Source of the DNA: Pisaster brevispinus
Lineage: Eukaryota; Echinodermata; Asteroidea; Forcipulatida; Asteriidae
Assembly: GCA_023634235.1 (NCBI GenBank)
Contig: JAMKCF010000013.1
Coordinates: forward strand, 10,904,296 to 10,968,295
Reading direction: 5' to 3'
DNA: 64,000 nt
Part shown: positions 52,901-57,507 of the stretch, piece by piece
Layout of the letters: the number at the start of each line of letters is the position of its first letter
How positions within the stretch are numbered: the stretch's first letter is position 1
Notes under the pieces: model-generated
What the model was told of the DNA's origin: nothing
The model's database searches: none
Seen by the model: the letters and a program-made list of their open reading frames with translations, nothing else
Position numbers and translations under genes: made by a program

Positions 52901-55566
52901 AAGTAAAGCAGTAATGAAGATGTACGAGAGAGATTGGCTGTATTAATGTAGCAGGCTTGTTTTAAATTTATATTGTGGGAGCTTTGCCGAGTTCACTTGG
53001 TTGAAAGACTATCTAAGCAAACAAACAAAAAGGACAAACTGGGTTGGTTGTGAGACTTCAGGCACTCTTCAGCCCTGGTCAGTGGTTACAAGGTAGGACG
53101 CTAGTCTCTGTTGCATGCACTGGACCAAATCACTCTTTGAGCGTTTGTCAATTTGTTGTCGTCTGCTACAGAACATGGACAAAACCCTTATAAAACCAAG
53201 TATCATCTATTCTGTATGAGTGAAGTCAGACAGAACAGTGTGTAAAAAACATCTCAGCACTCTCTTCACATTACATCAATACAAGAAAACTCACCAATTT
53301 CACAAATATCGCCGCTGAACCCAGGCGGGCAAATACACAAGCCACCATCATCACAAACTCCACCATTGAAGCAAACTGGACAGTTCTCACTGCATGAGGG
53401 TGCACTCCATTTATCTTGATGGCATTCTGTGTGTATACAACAGCGTGCTATTATTTGTAATGATTAGTTCCTGCATACTATAGCTATGTCTCCCAAACTT
53501 TTTAGCTTAGATCATGTTATTTGTTTCAAATAATATAGGTCTACCCATGATATGTCACAAGGAAAAAAATATTTAAATAAAACCTGGGGTAAATAAAGAA
53601 AAATAACTACATTACAGAGCGTACGTGTTTTTAACTGAATACCGAACACGTCGGCACCTCGCAAACTCGGCACCTTGTAAACTCGGCACCTGGCAAACTC
53701 GACACCCACTCAGCGCCAAGAATGTCGGCACCATACGAACTCGGCACCAGCCTATTTTTGATTAACAAACTCGTCACCAAGCAATCACTACCTGTTTTCG
53801 CAGGAAGGGTCAAGTGGTTTACTACAGTAACGTACGGCCTACATGTTAGACAATCAAAATGATTGAGGGATTTTTCGATCCTTTCGCTATATTTCGATTT
53901 ACAATGGTGCAAACGTTGAAATTTCACGTGAAAAGTGGGTAGCATCATGAAGGGGCATTTGCGAATGCTAAGCCTGTGGTCTACTCGGTGTCCTTTGCCC
54001 GTGGTCCTGTGAAGTCCGACTAACACGGGGAGGCCTAGGTGATTTACATTTAATCATAACAAAATGGAGAAGCTTTCTACAGTGTATATGATTTAGTTTA
54101 GTTAAAAGATCATCCCATGATAACTTCCTTTTGACATACTATTTGACTAGGAGGGAATGTGGACCATTTAAAATTGTTCATTTATTTTTTGGGCGTAGTA
54201 AACAAAATTTGTTTACAAACAGACATTTTAATAGTAACTTTAAACCGAAGTGAAGGTCACAGATGGTCACACTTTGTGTATTAAAGATTTTTTAAAAACT
54301 CAAGGGTCTTTCACATGGTCCAAAGATCTTGAATGTAACAGTTATGTTTCCCCGGATATAATTTTTTTTCAATCTTCAATGAAATTACCTCCTCGTTTAC
54401 ATGTACCACGTAGCGGTAAAACGGCCGTTTTCGACGGGGTGCCAAATTTGTATTTGTGCATGATGTGCCGCGTTTGTGGGTGCCACGTTTGCTAGGTGCC
54501 GAGATTGTGGGTGCCGACTTTGCAAGGTGCCGAGTTTGTTAGCGCCTGAGTTTGCAAGGTGCCGAAGTGACCGGTTACCTTTGAACCTGCAATCACCATC
54601 ATTTTTGTATTAATAATAATATATGTGCCTTATTTCATTATGTTTGGGCAAAAAAGTAAATTTATCTAAATAACACGTATGCAGTTGCTTTTCATTAGTT
54701 GCTTCATTTGATTTTGAAGGATTTTCTTCTATTCTAGCCTATTTATTCAATGATTGATTCATAACATTGATTTACCTCTGACAAGTAACCTCACGAACGC
54801 CTGTTTGCCTTCATTGCGAGCCATGGCTTGATGAACCTCGTATGTTCCAGCATGTGTGCTACTTGCTCCCTGGATATCATACTGAAGATTGCCACTGAAC
54901 GCAGCGTAAGGAGGATTGCTGCTATCCTTTCTCCAACGAGTAGCTGTCCGCGTGCCCGTAACAGTAACTGCAAGACTTACATCATCCCCTGAGTTTACCG
55001 TCTGGCTTATAGCAGTTGGCAGAAAGTCAGCTGAACGGGACAATTAAATTATGTAGTTGAACTGGTTAGAGAAAAGGGCCATATCATGACAATGGATGTT
55101 CATAAAGAAATGGAACATTCACCAATATTTTACTGTGACTGTGAACGGTTTTTCATATATTTCTATATTAAGAACGTATCTTTATTTACATTATTTGAGG
55201 TCATTTATCAGTGCCAGATTCAATACCTTCAATGCTCATAATAACGGTGCCAATGCTAGTCGATACACCTCCAGTTGTGGCTTGACAAGCATATTATACC
55301 AATCCGTGAGACCCCGCCAGATGCCGGCATCCGTAGAACAGAGACAGAAACATCACCGTCAACAGCCGTTGGGTCCAGAGTGCCTGGTAAGCTTCGGTCA
55401 GTTTGGTCTTGGTCGAGGGTTCCAGTTGTGAAAGTGAATTGATGAGTACGAGCAACAGAGAGAGTTCCGTCCAAGTTGACAAAGAATCCAGCTATGAAGG
55501 TCTCCTCTGAAGAAAGTGGGACTCTTGGTTTAGTTACGCAGGTAAAATCGTCTACGGCAAACACAC
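9776..55566 (-). CDS. Receptor tyrosine phosphatase with Tie-like ectodomain (36 exons)
   Basis: Single-pass receptor predicted to sense an extracellular ligand and dephosphorylate phosphotyrosine inside the cell. Domain order is Ig, Ig, EGF x3 plus a fragment, FN3 x about 7, TM, D1, D2. Thirty-six exons with GT/AG borders sum to 1,770 codons including the stop, once one extra base in exon 1 is discounted. D1 has KNRYVNI, the WPD loop and [10 protein letters not shown] split across exons 27/28, so it should be catalytic. D2 has WPT and [11 protein letters not shown], so it should be inactive. The Ig2-EGF part follows the Tie1/Tie2 pattern (FLPTAI...[21 protein letters not shown]), whereas D2 resembles type IIB RPTPs (PTPRK/M). 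Most ectodomain exons are phase 1-1 modules. The signal peptide exon was not identified. Only the pairing of Tie-like ectodomain and PTPs is unusual; each part is clear. Confidence 0.92.
10670..11049 (+). repeat. tRNA-derived SINE
   Basis: The head looks like a class II tRNA (Leu/Ser type): A box TGGCCGAGCGG, B box GGTTCGAATCC. A body of about 280 bp and an A-rich tail follow. It lies in the intron between exons 36 and 35, opposite to the gene. A second, inverted copy is at 46857-47187. Confidence 0.85.
11186..11321 (-). CDS. RPTP exon 35: D2 pseudo-signature
   Basis: Encodes [20 protein letters not shown] and on to MVQSL. With the end of exon 34 this gives [12 protein letters not shown] where an active PTP has VHCSAGxGRSG. 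The Cys remains, but His is Gln and the phosphate-binding Arg is Cys. Entry phase 2, exit phase 0. Confidence 0.92.
11811..11965 (-). CDS. RPTP exon 34: D2 WPD-loop exon
   Basis: Encodes [20 protein letters not shown] through to GPVTVQC. The general-acid loop reads WPT, not WPD, so the catalytic Asp is lost. Donor GTAAGT splits the codon after the Cys. Confidence 0.93.
12300..12431 (-). CDS. RPTP exon 33: D2
   Basis: Encodes [20 protein letters not shown] through to YNSDRK (44 codons, phase 0-0). It matches the CxQYWP segment of PTP domains, with Ala in place of the usual Cys. Confidence 0.92.
12626..12995 (+). repeat. Dispersed repeat of about 350 bp, copy 1
   Basis: Begins CCAGTATCTGCACTTTGTG and includes 'TTTCANGNGAAGTTTTCC' and 'ATGACCAT'. 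It shares its order of motifs with 25235-25590 and 39494-39840. Non-coding; class unknown. Confidence 0.55.
13998..14129 (-). CDS. RPTP exon 32: D2
   Basis: Encodes [20 protein letters not shown] through to SMDNDP (44 codons, phase 0-0). It has the [18 protein letters not shown] motif of PTP domains (here [10 protein letters not shown]). Confidence 0.94.
14924..15000 (-). CDS. RPTP exon 31: D2
   Basis: Encodes [20 protein letters not shown] through to NATFLD, the DYINAS-equivalent region of D2. Entry phase 1, exit phase 0. Confidence 0.92.
15755..15897. repeat. Small inverted-repeat element (MITE-like)
   Basis: The ends share GGCTCTGG and GGCTCCATCAA-like strings in inverted orientation (GGCCCCTGGGTCTGGCTCTG on the left; GGCCCTTTTCC then TTGGCTCTGG on the other strand). 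Imperfect arms; family unknown. Confidence 0.4.
15992..16091 (-). CDS. RPTP exon 30: start of D2
   Basis: Encodes [20 protein letters not shown] through to [14 protein letters not shown] is the D2 version of the KNRY motif. Phase 0 in, phase 1 out. Confidence 0.92.
16158..16630. mobile_element. MITE with about 40-bp imperfect TIRs
   Basis: The left end reads AAAGAGGAGCTCCAAGGT...TTCAGTTTTGTGAT. The right end, on the other strand, reads TTAGAGAGGGGCTCTAAGGT...TTCAGTTTTGTGAT. Interior about 390 bp, no transposase. It lies in the intron 66 bp from exon 30, on the acceptor side. Confidence 0.65.
16945..16976. repeat. (AAT)n microsatellite
   Basis: About ten AAT/ATA units in the intron between exons 29 and 30. 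Confidence 0.95.
17158..17287. repeat. Dispersed repeat (TTACATTG..GAAATTGGGC family), copy 1
   Basis: Contains GGTTACCAGCC, AGTTTACATTGCTGCGAC and TGCTTAACAGCTTTATGAAA. Similar copies are at 37615-37740 and 48050-48142. The copies sit in different introns of one gene, so the family is probably abundant in this genome. Confidence 0.6.
17484..17633 (-). CDS. RPTP exon 29: end of D1 and D1-D2 linker
   Basis: Encodes [20 protein letters not shown] through to SGIQDQFH (50 codons). The DQYxFIYDALLE helix follows the Q-loop of D1. Phase 0-0. Confidence 0.94.
17938..18073 (-). CDS. RPTP exon 28: D1 catalytic signature (second half)
   Basis: Encodes [16 protein letters not shown] through to FRMVQTL. 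Joined to exon 27 it completes the P-loop [11 protein letters not shown] with Cys and Arg present. MVQT supplies the Q-loop Gln. Phase 2 in, 0 out. Confidence 0.96.
18535..18617. repeat. Low-complexity (CAAA)n / A-rich tract
   Basis: Poly-C, then poly-A, then about five ACAA units. Intronic simple repeat between exons 27 and 28. Confidence 0.85.
19426..19583 (-). CDS. RPTP exon 27: D1 WPD loop and catalytic Cys
   Basis: Encodes [20 protein letters not shown] and on to IVVHC. WPD is intact (TWPDMKPPE). The catalytic Cys is the last full codon; the next Ser codon is split AG|T by the intron. Phase 0 in, 2 out. Confidence 0.96.
19954..20474. mobile_element. MITE/foldback of the 'TTCAGAC' type
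   Basis: The ends are inverted copies: TAGGCTATGGGGTCGTTCAG on the left, and TAGGCCATGTTCAGACCCGA on the right (other strand). Internal inverted pieces (GTTAAACC, GTCTGAACG) recur. No coding capacity. Confidence 0.55.
20756..20872 (-). CDS. RPTP exon 26: D1
   Basis: Encodes [20 protein letters not shown] through to RKFHLSK (39 codons, phase 0-0). It carries the KCxxYWP motif of PTP domains. Confidence 0.95.
21040..21310 (+). repeat. tRNA-like SINE, diverged
   Basis: Has a B-box-like GGGTTCGATTCCAGC, 'AATTGCTTCGTCCTTTGGAT' and a 3' part CCTTACAAAGTGCTATATAA. It is related to, but distinct from, the SINE at 10670. Confidence 0.55.
21552..21649 (-). CDS. RPTP exon 25: D1
   Basis: Encodes [20 protein letters not shown] through to TNLVENGK. 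It matches the GPxxxTVxDFWRMVWxQ segment. Phase 1 in, 0 out. Confidence 0.96.
22504..22540 (-). CDS. RPTP exon 24: D1 micro-exon
   Basis: 37-base exon encoding [13 protein letters not shown], the GYxxxxxYIATQGP segment, with TTGTAG acceptor and GTGAGG donor. Phase 0 in, 1 out. The usual Thr of YIATQG is Cys. Confidence 0.94.
23087..23290. repeat. Minisatellite, 36-bp unit with 48-bp variants
   Basis: About five copies of a unit with CACTGTTCTCATCATAAATA followed by ACCATCTAATACTGAA. Later copies add a 12-base ATAATACTGAAC extension. It ends 57 bp from exon 23 in the intron. Lengths are multiples of 3, hence long open frames that are not genes. Confidence 0.95.
23347..23423 (-). CDS. RPTP exon 23: D1
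   Basis: Encodes [20 protein letters not shown] through to ACYIH (25 codons). It continues [10 protein letters not shown] into DHSRV and DYINA. Phase 1 in, 0 out. Confidence 0.96.
23848..23935 (-). CDS. RPTP exon 22: D1 KNRY exon
   Basis: Encodes [20 protein letters not shown] through KNRYVNIIA. The KNRYxNI phosphotyrosine-recognition motif is intact. Phase 0 in, 1 out. Confidence 0.95.
24900..25130 (+). mobile_element. LINE 3' end, truncated
   Basis: Encodes [13 protein letters not shown] then [20 protein letters not shown], the C-terminal tail of many invertebrate LINE proteins. It ends near 25115 with an ATGATGATGACG tail. 5'-truncated relic in the intron between exons 21 and 22, antisense to the gene. 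Confidence 0.8.
25235..25590 (+). repeat. Dispersed repeat of about 350 bp, copy 2
   Basis: Begins CCAGTATCCACACTTTATGTG and includes 'GTGACCCAA', 'TCATCAGAGTC' and 'GTTGCACAATGTGCATACC'. Same order of motifs as 12626-12995. Confidence 0.55.
25857..26056 (-). CDS. RPTP exon 21: juxtamembrane region and D1 wedge
   Basis: Encodes [20 protein letters not shown], a [15 protein letters not shown] linker and GLADYIKRN...FQHDYE. The last part is the helix-turn-helix wedge seen before D1 in receptor PTPs. Lys-rich linker. Phase 1 in, 0 out. Confidence 0.95.
27444..28860. repeat. Large 42-bp minisatellite, about 33-34 copies
   Basis: The unit is AAGATTGACTTCCCATGGGC followed by TTGGTGCTATAACTATCATGCC (22 bases). 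Variants are ATAACTAATATGCC, ATCATGTC and one CATGGGCGTGG. Because 42 is a multiple of 3 and the unit lacks stops in several frames, long ORFs appear on both strands. None has start context, splice signals or homology, so I treat them as artefacts. It lies in the intron between exons 20 and 21. Confidence 0.98.
29087..29166 (-). CDS. RPTP exon 20: cytoplasmic stop-transfer segment
   Basis: With the split codon from exon 19 it encodes [14 protein letters not shown] through to NPSVE, the basic segment just inside the membrane. Acceptor TTGTTAG lies against a 54-bp minisatellite. Phase 2 in, 1 out. Confidence 0.92.
29175..29447. repeat. 54-bp minisatellite, about 5 copies, abutting a splice acceptor
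   Basis: The unit contains AATATCTGTCAGTTTGATTG and CCAGAGAAACAAACCAAATA, and recurs exactly every 54 bases (29181, 29235, 29289, 29343, 29397). It starts about 9 bases from the exon 20 boundary. On the gene strand each unit carries a pyrimidine-rich stretch and a CTGACAG that resembles a 3' splice site. Confidence 0.97.
29448..31782. other. Intron between exons 19 and 20, nothing recognised
   Basis: AT-rich intronic DNA with short open frames lacking domains or splice support. I see no repeat or RNA gene I can name. Confidence 0.4.
31783..31894 (-). CDS. RPTP exon 19: transmembrane helix
   Basis: Encodes [14 protein letters not shown], then [20 protein letters not shown] and KVYR. The hydrophobic run of about 20 residues followed by basic residues is the single membrane span. 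Phase 1 in, 2 out. Confidence 0.96.
32788..33095. repeat. 30-bp minisatellite, about 10 copies
   Basis: Unit TTCAAAATTACAACTTGTCA then TTGGGTGGGG, diverged between copies. Multiple-of-3 unit gives decapeptide open frames on both strands. Intron between exons 18 and 19. Confidence 0.95.
33796..33838 (-). CDS. RPTP exon 18: membrane-proximal micro-exon
   Basis: 43-base exon encoding [14 protein letters not shown], ectodomain stalk before the TM exon. Phase 0 in, 1 out. Confidence 0.88.
35127..35361 (-). CDS. RPTP exon 17: membrane-proximal FN3-like segment
   Basis: Encodes [20 protein letters not shown] through [30 protein letters not shown] to SRINET. The YIAAELP...VGDNKxYGGYxNAPL motif is typical of the membrane-proximal part of PTPRK/M/T/U-type receptors. 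Phase 2 in, 0 out. Confidence 0.95.
36062..36161 (-). CDS. RPTP exon 16: FN3-like segment
   Basis: Encodes [20 protein letters not shown] through to TSKYIT, the first half of the membrane-proximal FN3-like domain completed by exon 17. Phase 1 in, 2 out. Confidence 0.9.
37247..37466 (-). CDS. RPTP exon 15: FN3 (second half)
   Basis: Encodes [20 protein letters not shown] through [19 protein letters not shown] to FTAIAS. LxPxTxYxLxVxA is the FN3 core motif. Its splice acceptor and first bases are tandemly duplicated (period 52 bp). Phase 0 in, 1 out. Confidence 0.93.
37445..37549. repeat. 52-bp tandem duplication over the exon 15 acceptor
   Basis: TTAATACCACACGATG, then TCCAATCTGTAAATAAGAAA and a further 16 bases, occurs at 37445-37496 and again at 37497-37549 with about one mismatch (TCCAAT/TTCAAT). 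The copy includes the 3' splice site and 22 bases of exon 15, so the gene has two adjacent candidate acceptors. Confidence 0.95.
37615..37740. repeat. Dispersed repeat (TTACATTG..GAAATTGGGC family), copy 2
   Basis: GTTACCAGCCTACATAAAGT, TTACATTGTTGCGACT and AACAGCTTTATGAAATTGGG match 17158-17287. Confidence 0.6.
38325..38431 (-). CDS. RPTP exon 14: FN3 (first half)
   Basis: Encodes [20 protein letters not shown] then [15 protein letters not shown]; the Trp of the FN3 fold is present. Phase 1 in, 0 out. Confidence 0.92.
39230..39299 (-). CDS. RPTP exon 13: FN3 (end)
   Basis: 70-base exon encoding [20 protein letters not shown] and VPG, the last strands of the FN3 begun in exon 12. Phase 0 in, 1 out. 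Confidence 0.92.
39494..39840 (+). repeat. Dispersed repeat of about 350 bp, copy 3
   Basis: Starts GTCAAAGACCAGTATCTGCA and contains TTTCAAAGGAAGTTTTCCC and CATTGTGCACACC, paralleling 12626-12995. Confidence 0.55.
39954..40192 (-). CDS. RPTP exon 12: FN3 (first part)
   Basis: Encodes [40 protein letters not shown] and on to DYSFQ. WxxPxxPxGxIxxYxIxY is a textbook FN3 motif. Phase 1 in, 0 out. Confidence 0.95.
41143..41433 (-). CDS. RPTP exon 11: complete FN3
   Basis: One FN3 in one exon, phase 1-1: [60 protein letters not shown]. It carries the CG insert also seen in the exon 9 repeat, so the two are likely copies of one module. Confidence 0.95.
42359..42637. mobile_element. piggyBac-like MITE
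   Basis: TTAA at both borders (42359-42362 and 42634-42637). The ends read CTCGTTGACAGCCGG on the left and CACGTTGACTGCCGG on the right (other strand). TTAA target duplications are the piggyBac hallmark. The interior has a palindrome-like TACGAGTATATTCGTAG. No transposase. Confidence 0.65.
42992..43303 (-). CDS. RPTP exon 10: complete FN3
   Basis: Phase 1-1 FN3: [60 protein letters not shown], ending VRTAEI. Two Cys may form an extra disulfide. Confidence 0.95.
44140..44290 (+). repeat. SINE fragment
   Basis: A B-box-like GGGTTTGAATCCAGGTCATG is followed by ACACTTGTGTCTTTGAGCA, as in the SINE at 10670 (GTCATGACACTTGTGCCC). Truncated and diverged. Confidence 0.55.
44370..44660 (-). CDS. RPTP exon 9: complete FN3
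   Basis: Phase 1-1 FN3: [60 protein letters not shown]. Same length (291 bp) as exon 11. Confidence 0.95.
45233..45364 (-). CDS. RPTP exon 8: FN3 (second half)
   Basis: Encodes [20 protein letters not shown] then [20 protein letters not shown]. The [14 protein letters not shown] end is typical of FN3. Phase 1-1. Confidence 0.92.
46537..46683 (-). CDS. RPTP exon 7: FN3 (first half)
   Basis: Encodes [20 protein letters not shown] through [10 protein letters not shown] to VEVTS. It pairs with exon 8 to make the first FN3 after the EGF modules. Phase 1-1. Confidence 0.88.
46857..47187 (-). repeat. tRNA-derived SINE, inverted copy
   Basis: Reads on the minus strand as the SINE at 10670 does on the plus: tRNA-like head near 47187, 'CAGTTGATTTGGGTCTACAG' body, A-rich tail at 46857-46867. 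Somewhat more diverged. Confidence 0.8.
47324..47488. mobile_element. MITE, 'GTCGATTTCAC' family, copy 1
   Basis: Inverted ends GTCGATTTCACCAAAC and (other strand) GCCGATTTCACGAAAC, with internal inverted words TAGGATTAATC. About 165 bp. Confidence 0.75.
47531..47671. mobile_element. MITE, 'GTCGATTTCAC' family, copy 2
   Basis: Inverted ends GGTGGATTTCACAAAG and (other strand) GGTCGATTTCACAAAG, with internal GACTAGTCCTAA palindromes. About 141 bp; it ends 14 bases from exon 6, next to the donor site. Confidence 0.8.
47685..47735 (-). CDS. RPTP exon 6: EGF fragment
   Basis: 51-base exon encoding [17 protein letters not shown], the first part of a laminin/EGF-like module, then direct entry to FN3. 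In Tie receptors an Ig domain sits between EGF and FN3; none is seen here. Phase 1-1. Confidence 0.85.
48050..48142. repeat. Dispersed repeat (TTACATTG..GAAATTGGGC family), copy 3
   Basis: AGTTTACGTTGCTGCAACTT, TGCTTAACAGAATCATGAAA and CTGGGCCCAA match 17158-17287. Confidence 0.55.
48419..48550 (-). CDS. RPTP exon 5: EGF module 3
   Basis: Encodes [20 protein letters not shown] then [20 protein letters not shown] and INCQ. Laminin-type EGF, equivalent to the third EGF of Tie receptors. Phase 1-1. Confidence 0.95.
49007..49553. mobile_element. MITE, 'AAAGCC.GTTCGCA' family
   Basis: Ends CTAAAGCCCTGTTCGCACTG and (other strand) CTAAAGCCGTGTTCGCATTG. There is also an internal inverted copy (AAGTCCAATGCGAACAG near 49077-49094). 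Interior rich in GGTTAGTTTACCC-like words. About 547 bp, non-coding. Confidence 0.75.
50392..50547 (-). CDS. RPTP exon 4: EGF module 2 (Tie-type)
   Basis: Encodes [20 protein letters not shown] through [20 protein letters not shown] to GIDCNT. FCLPDPxGCxCxxGxKGxxC is a motif shared with the second EGF of Tie1/Tie2. Phase 1-1. Confidence 0.95.
50700..53290. other. Large part of the intron between exons 3 and 4
   Basis: No exon, RNA gene or confidently named repeat seen. Short open frames such as that near 51647-51850 have no domain. A tRNA-like trace (GGTTTAGATCCAGCC near 52039) may be old SINE debris. Confidence 0.4.
53295..53426 (-). CDS. RPTP exon 3: EGF module 1
   Basis: Encodes [20 protein letters not shown] then [20 protein letters not shown] and ICEI. 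It follows the Tie pattern after RLxVR (KWGPEC...C..C...GVC...C.CPPGF.G..C). Phase 1-1. Confidence 0.96.
53640..54577. mobile_element. DNA element with inverted subterminal CGGCACC arrays
   Basis: The left end carries about six tandem CGGCACCTNGCAAACT-like words (53651-53750). The right end carries the same words inverted (about 54420-54570). Outer TIRs are about 35 bp (TACCGAACACGTCGGCACCT; other strand TAACCGGTCACTTCGGCACC). Interior unremarkable. Non-autonomous DNA transposon of unknown superfamily. Confidence 0.75.
54776..55030 (-). CDS. RPTP exon 2: Ig-like domain 2 (Tie-type)
   Basis: Encodes [20 protein letters not shown] through [11 protein letters not shown] to AFVRLLVRE. It parallels the Tie2 segment between Ig1 and the first EGF (FLPAT...GDNVNI...GVYSARY...RLIVR). 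It lacks the canonical Ig cysteines, as that Tie segment also does. Phase 1-1. Confidence 0.93.
55227..55566 (-). CDS. RPTP exon 1: Ig-like domain 1, with a 1-base insertion
   Basis: Encodes [20 protein letters not shown] through [17 protein letters not shown] in one frame. It then continues in the next frame as [20 protein letters not shown] and IEG, which splices in phase into exon 2. The switch needs one extra base within 55291-55299 (ATATTATACC on the plus strand). Without it the Ig F-strand YxC is restored. Either a sequencing/assembly error or a real null allele. Phase 1-1 with the insertion discounted. Confidence 0.88.
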
Positions 55567-55914
55567 CTATGTAAAATAAAGAAGGAAACACTTTTTAAAC
55601 AACCGTCCTGTTCATCCAGTGGCAAACTCCCCAATCAATTTCTGTGCCCAACTGATGTCCCGATCCCCTTTCAAATATGGCCTATCGAGGTTGAAAATTA
55701 CCAGACTAAAATGTTTCATTTTCTAAGCTTTACATTTAGCAATGTTTTAAAAACTGTTTTTGTATGTACACGCAGACAACGTATTTATTGTTTCCTCCAC
55801 GTCATTACGAAGTTTTATTGACATACAGGACTTAAAACGGGGCCTTTTTAAATGCAATTAGAAACTAAAGTGTTAACTAGCCATGGTGCCCCCTAGAAGA
55901 ACACAGAATCCCCC

Positions 55915-56092
55915 CAAAAAATAAAAACAACAACAACAACAGCAACAACAAAAGAATAAATAAATAAATAAATAAATAAAAATTTAAAAATAAAAATTAC
56001 AAAATAAAAAATTTAAAACAATAAACAATTCAAAATGAAATAAAATAAATAAATAAAATAAATAAAAAACAAATTAATAAAACACACTTCTT
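55915..56092. repeat. A-rich low-complexity tract
   Basis: (CAA)n and (TAAA)n runs within about 180 bases of nearly pure A/T/C. No gene. Confidence 0.9.
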
Positions 56093-56454
56093 CTTTCAAG
56101 GTTTTTTCAATTGAAAAAAAAACATGATTTGGACATGGAGTTAATAATGTCCTCGCATCGCCCCTTTGGATTATTCCAGTCATCATTGGTAATGTTTTCC
56201 AGAATAAACAATCTTGCTTAGATGCTTCGAATTTACTTTTTAATTTAATGTTATTTTGATTGAACAGTTAAGCGTGGAAATAGCATAATAATAATAGTGG
56301 TAGTCGTTCTGTGACGGAGAACCACCATTATTAGTCTAAGACTCCAATAACAACACATACACACATGTTGTGAATTAATGCCACAGTCGAAATTAACTGT
56401 TTTTTATTTTGTGCCGGTTACCGAATGTTTTGGCAAACCGGACACGAACACAAA

Positions 56455-56590
56455 CGGCGGGTACACCAGACCCAAAAAGCGGGTACACCAGACCCAAACA
56501 AGGGGGTACACCAGACCCAAAAAGCGGGTACACCAGACCCAAACAAGGGGGTACACCAGACCCTGACAAAATGGGTACACCAGACCCAAC
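56455..56590. repeat. 22/23-bp mini-array GGGTACACCAGACCC
   Basis: About six units of GGGTACACCAGACCC plus AAAAAGC or AAACAAGG spacers in alternation. The array recurs in the second block copy and is the target of the hAT-like insertions there. Confidence 0.95.
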
Positions 56591-56695
56591 AAATTTGCTG
56601 GATGTATGCCAGCTATAATTTAAACCAAAGATATTGTGTAGGCGTACACCATATTAATTATACTTCCATGTTTGTAATACAATTTTACTTAAAAC

Positions 56696-56759
56696 CTGTA
56701 ACATAGTCAAAGGATACAGTTGCGCTTCCACCGATGTAACATTCAGTCGGAATCATAGC
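56696..56759 (-). CDS. Possible upstream RPTP exon, copy 1
   Basis: An open stretch reads AMIPTECYIGGSATVSFDYV, then T and a phase-1 donor ACAG|GTTTTAAG. This joins in frame to exon 1 (phase 1 entry) as ...[14 protein letters not shown], a plausible Ig1 N-terminus. The acceptor (ATGAG|GCT) is weak, with no pyrimidine tract, and no signal peptide is encoded. The segment lies in a duplicated block, so it may instead be repeat sequence. Confidence 0.35.
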
Positions 56760-57041
56760 CTCATGAAACTTTCGAGCGCCATGGCAACCGTACCGAATAA
56801 AAACAACAATTCAATTAATATGTAATATACATGTTAATCACAATCACCTAAAGTGGAGTTTATGGCCGTCTGAACCATTAAAAAATGCCCATAATTTTCA
56901 AGAATTAGCAAAGGATTTAAGCAATCTACCCTCCTAAAATGAGGGGGGGGGGCCTGTGGGATGGCGGTGGGAAATTTTGTTGTGTACGTCTTCATAAATG
57001 AAGCGACTGTGACAAAGTGAAGAATAAAATTCGAGCCCCAA

Positions 57042-57171
57042 AACAAAGTTGTTCTGACGCTTGAAGCAGGGAGGAGCGCAAGATCACAACAAATATTTTT
57101 GCGTGCAACGCCCGCGTGAGGGCGCACGCGGTAATGGTAAGCTATTGACAATTCGCTTTGGAGACCGGTTA
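57042..57171. repeat. 130-bp repeat R, copy 1
   Basis: ACAAAGTTGTTCTGACGCTT through GAGACCGGTTA. Near-identical in 63709-63834, where it adjoins the broken 5' end of the Ngaro-like RT. Likely part of another mobile element. Confidence 0.85.
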
Positions 57172-57185
57172 GTTTTATAGACCGT

Positions 57186-57312
57186 GCAAGTCTCGCGCGT
57201 ATTCGAACATTTTTGGGACCACAGTGGTCCCACGTACATTGCTTTAACGCGTTAAAGAAACAAACTCACGCACTTTAACGGATCCCAATGTTCGAATACG
57301 CGCGAGACTTGC
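57186..57312. mobile_element. Hairpin MITE, GCAAGTCTCGCGCG ends
   Basis: A perfect 26-bp inverted repeat (GCAAGTCTCGCGCGTATTCG plus AACATT) at both ends of a 127-bp unit. Centre contains GGGACCACAGTGGTCCC, itself a palindrome. Confidence 0.9.
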
Positions 57313-57331
57313 GATAAAAGGAATTATACTC

Positions 57332-57507
57332 AGACTCCAATAACAACAAATACACACATGTTGTGAATTAATGTCACAGTCGAAATTAACTGTTTTTTTA
57401 TTTTGTGCCGGATACCGAATGTTTTGGCAAACCGGACACGAACACAAACGGCGGGTACACCAGACCCAAAAAGCGGGTACACCAGACCAAAACAAGGGGG
57501 TACACCC
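57332..57507. repeat. Duplicated block, copy 2 (left part)
   Basis: Matches 56339-56510 (CAATAACAACAAATACACAC, GTGCCGGATACCGAATG, GGGTACACCAGACCC) and stops within the array at GGTACACC. The rest resumes at 59595. Confidence 0.93.

Larger units (their letters stand above)
56339..56889. repeat. Duplicated block, copy 1 (intact)
   Basis: 551 bp from AGACTCCAATAACAAC to ATTAAAAAATGCC. A near-identical second copy is split: 57332-57507 and 59595-59961. It contains the GTACACCAGACCC mini-array and a possible exon. The two copies lie about 1 kb apart in direct orientation. Either a tandem segmental duplication or two copies of one mobile element. Confidence 0.9.
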
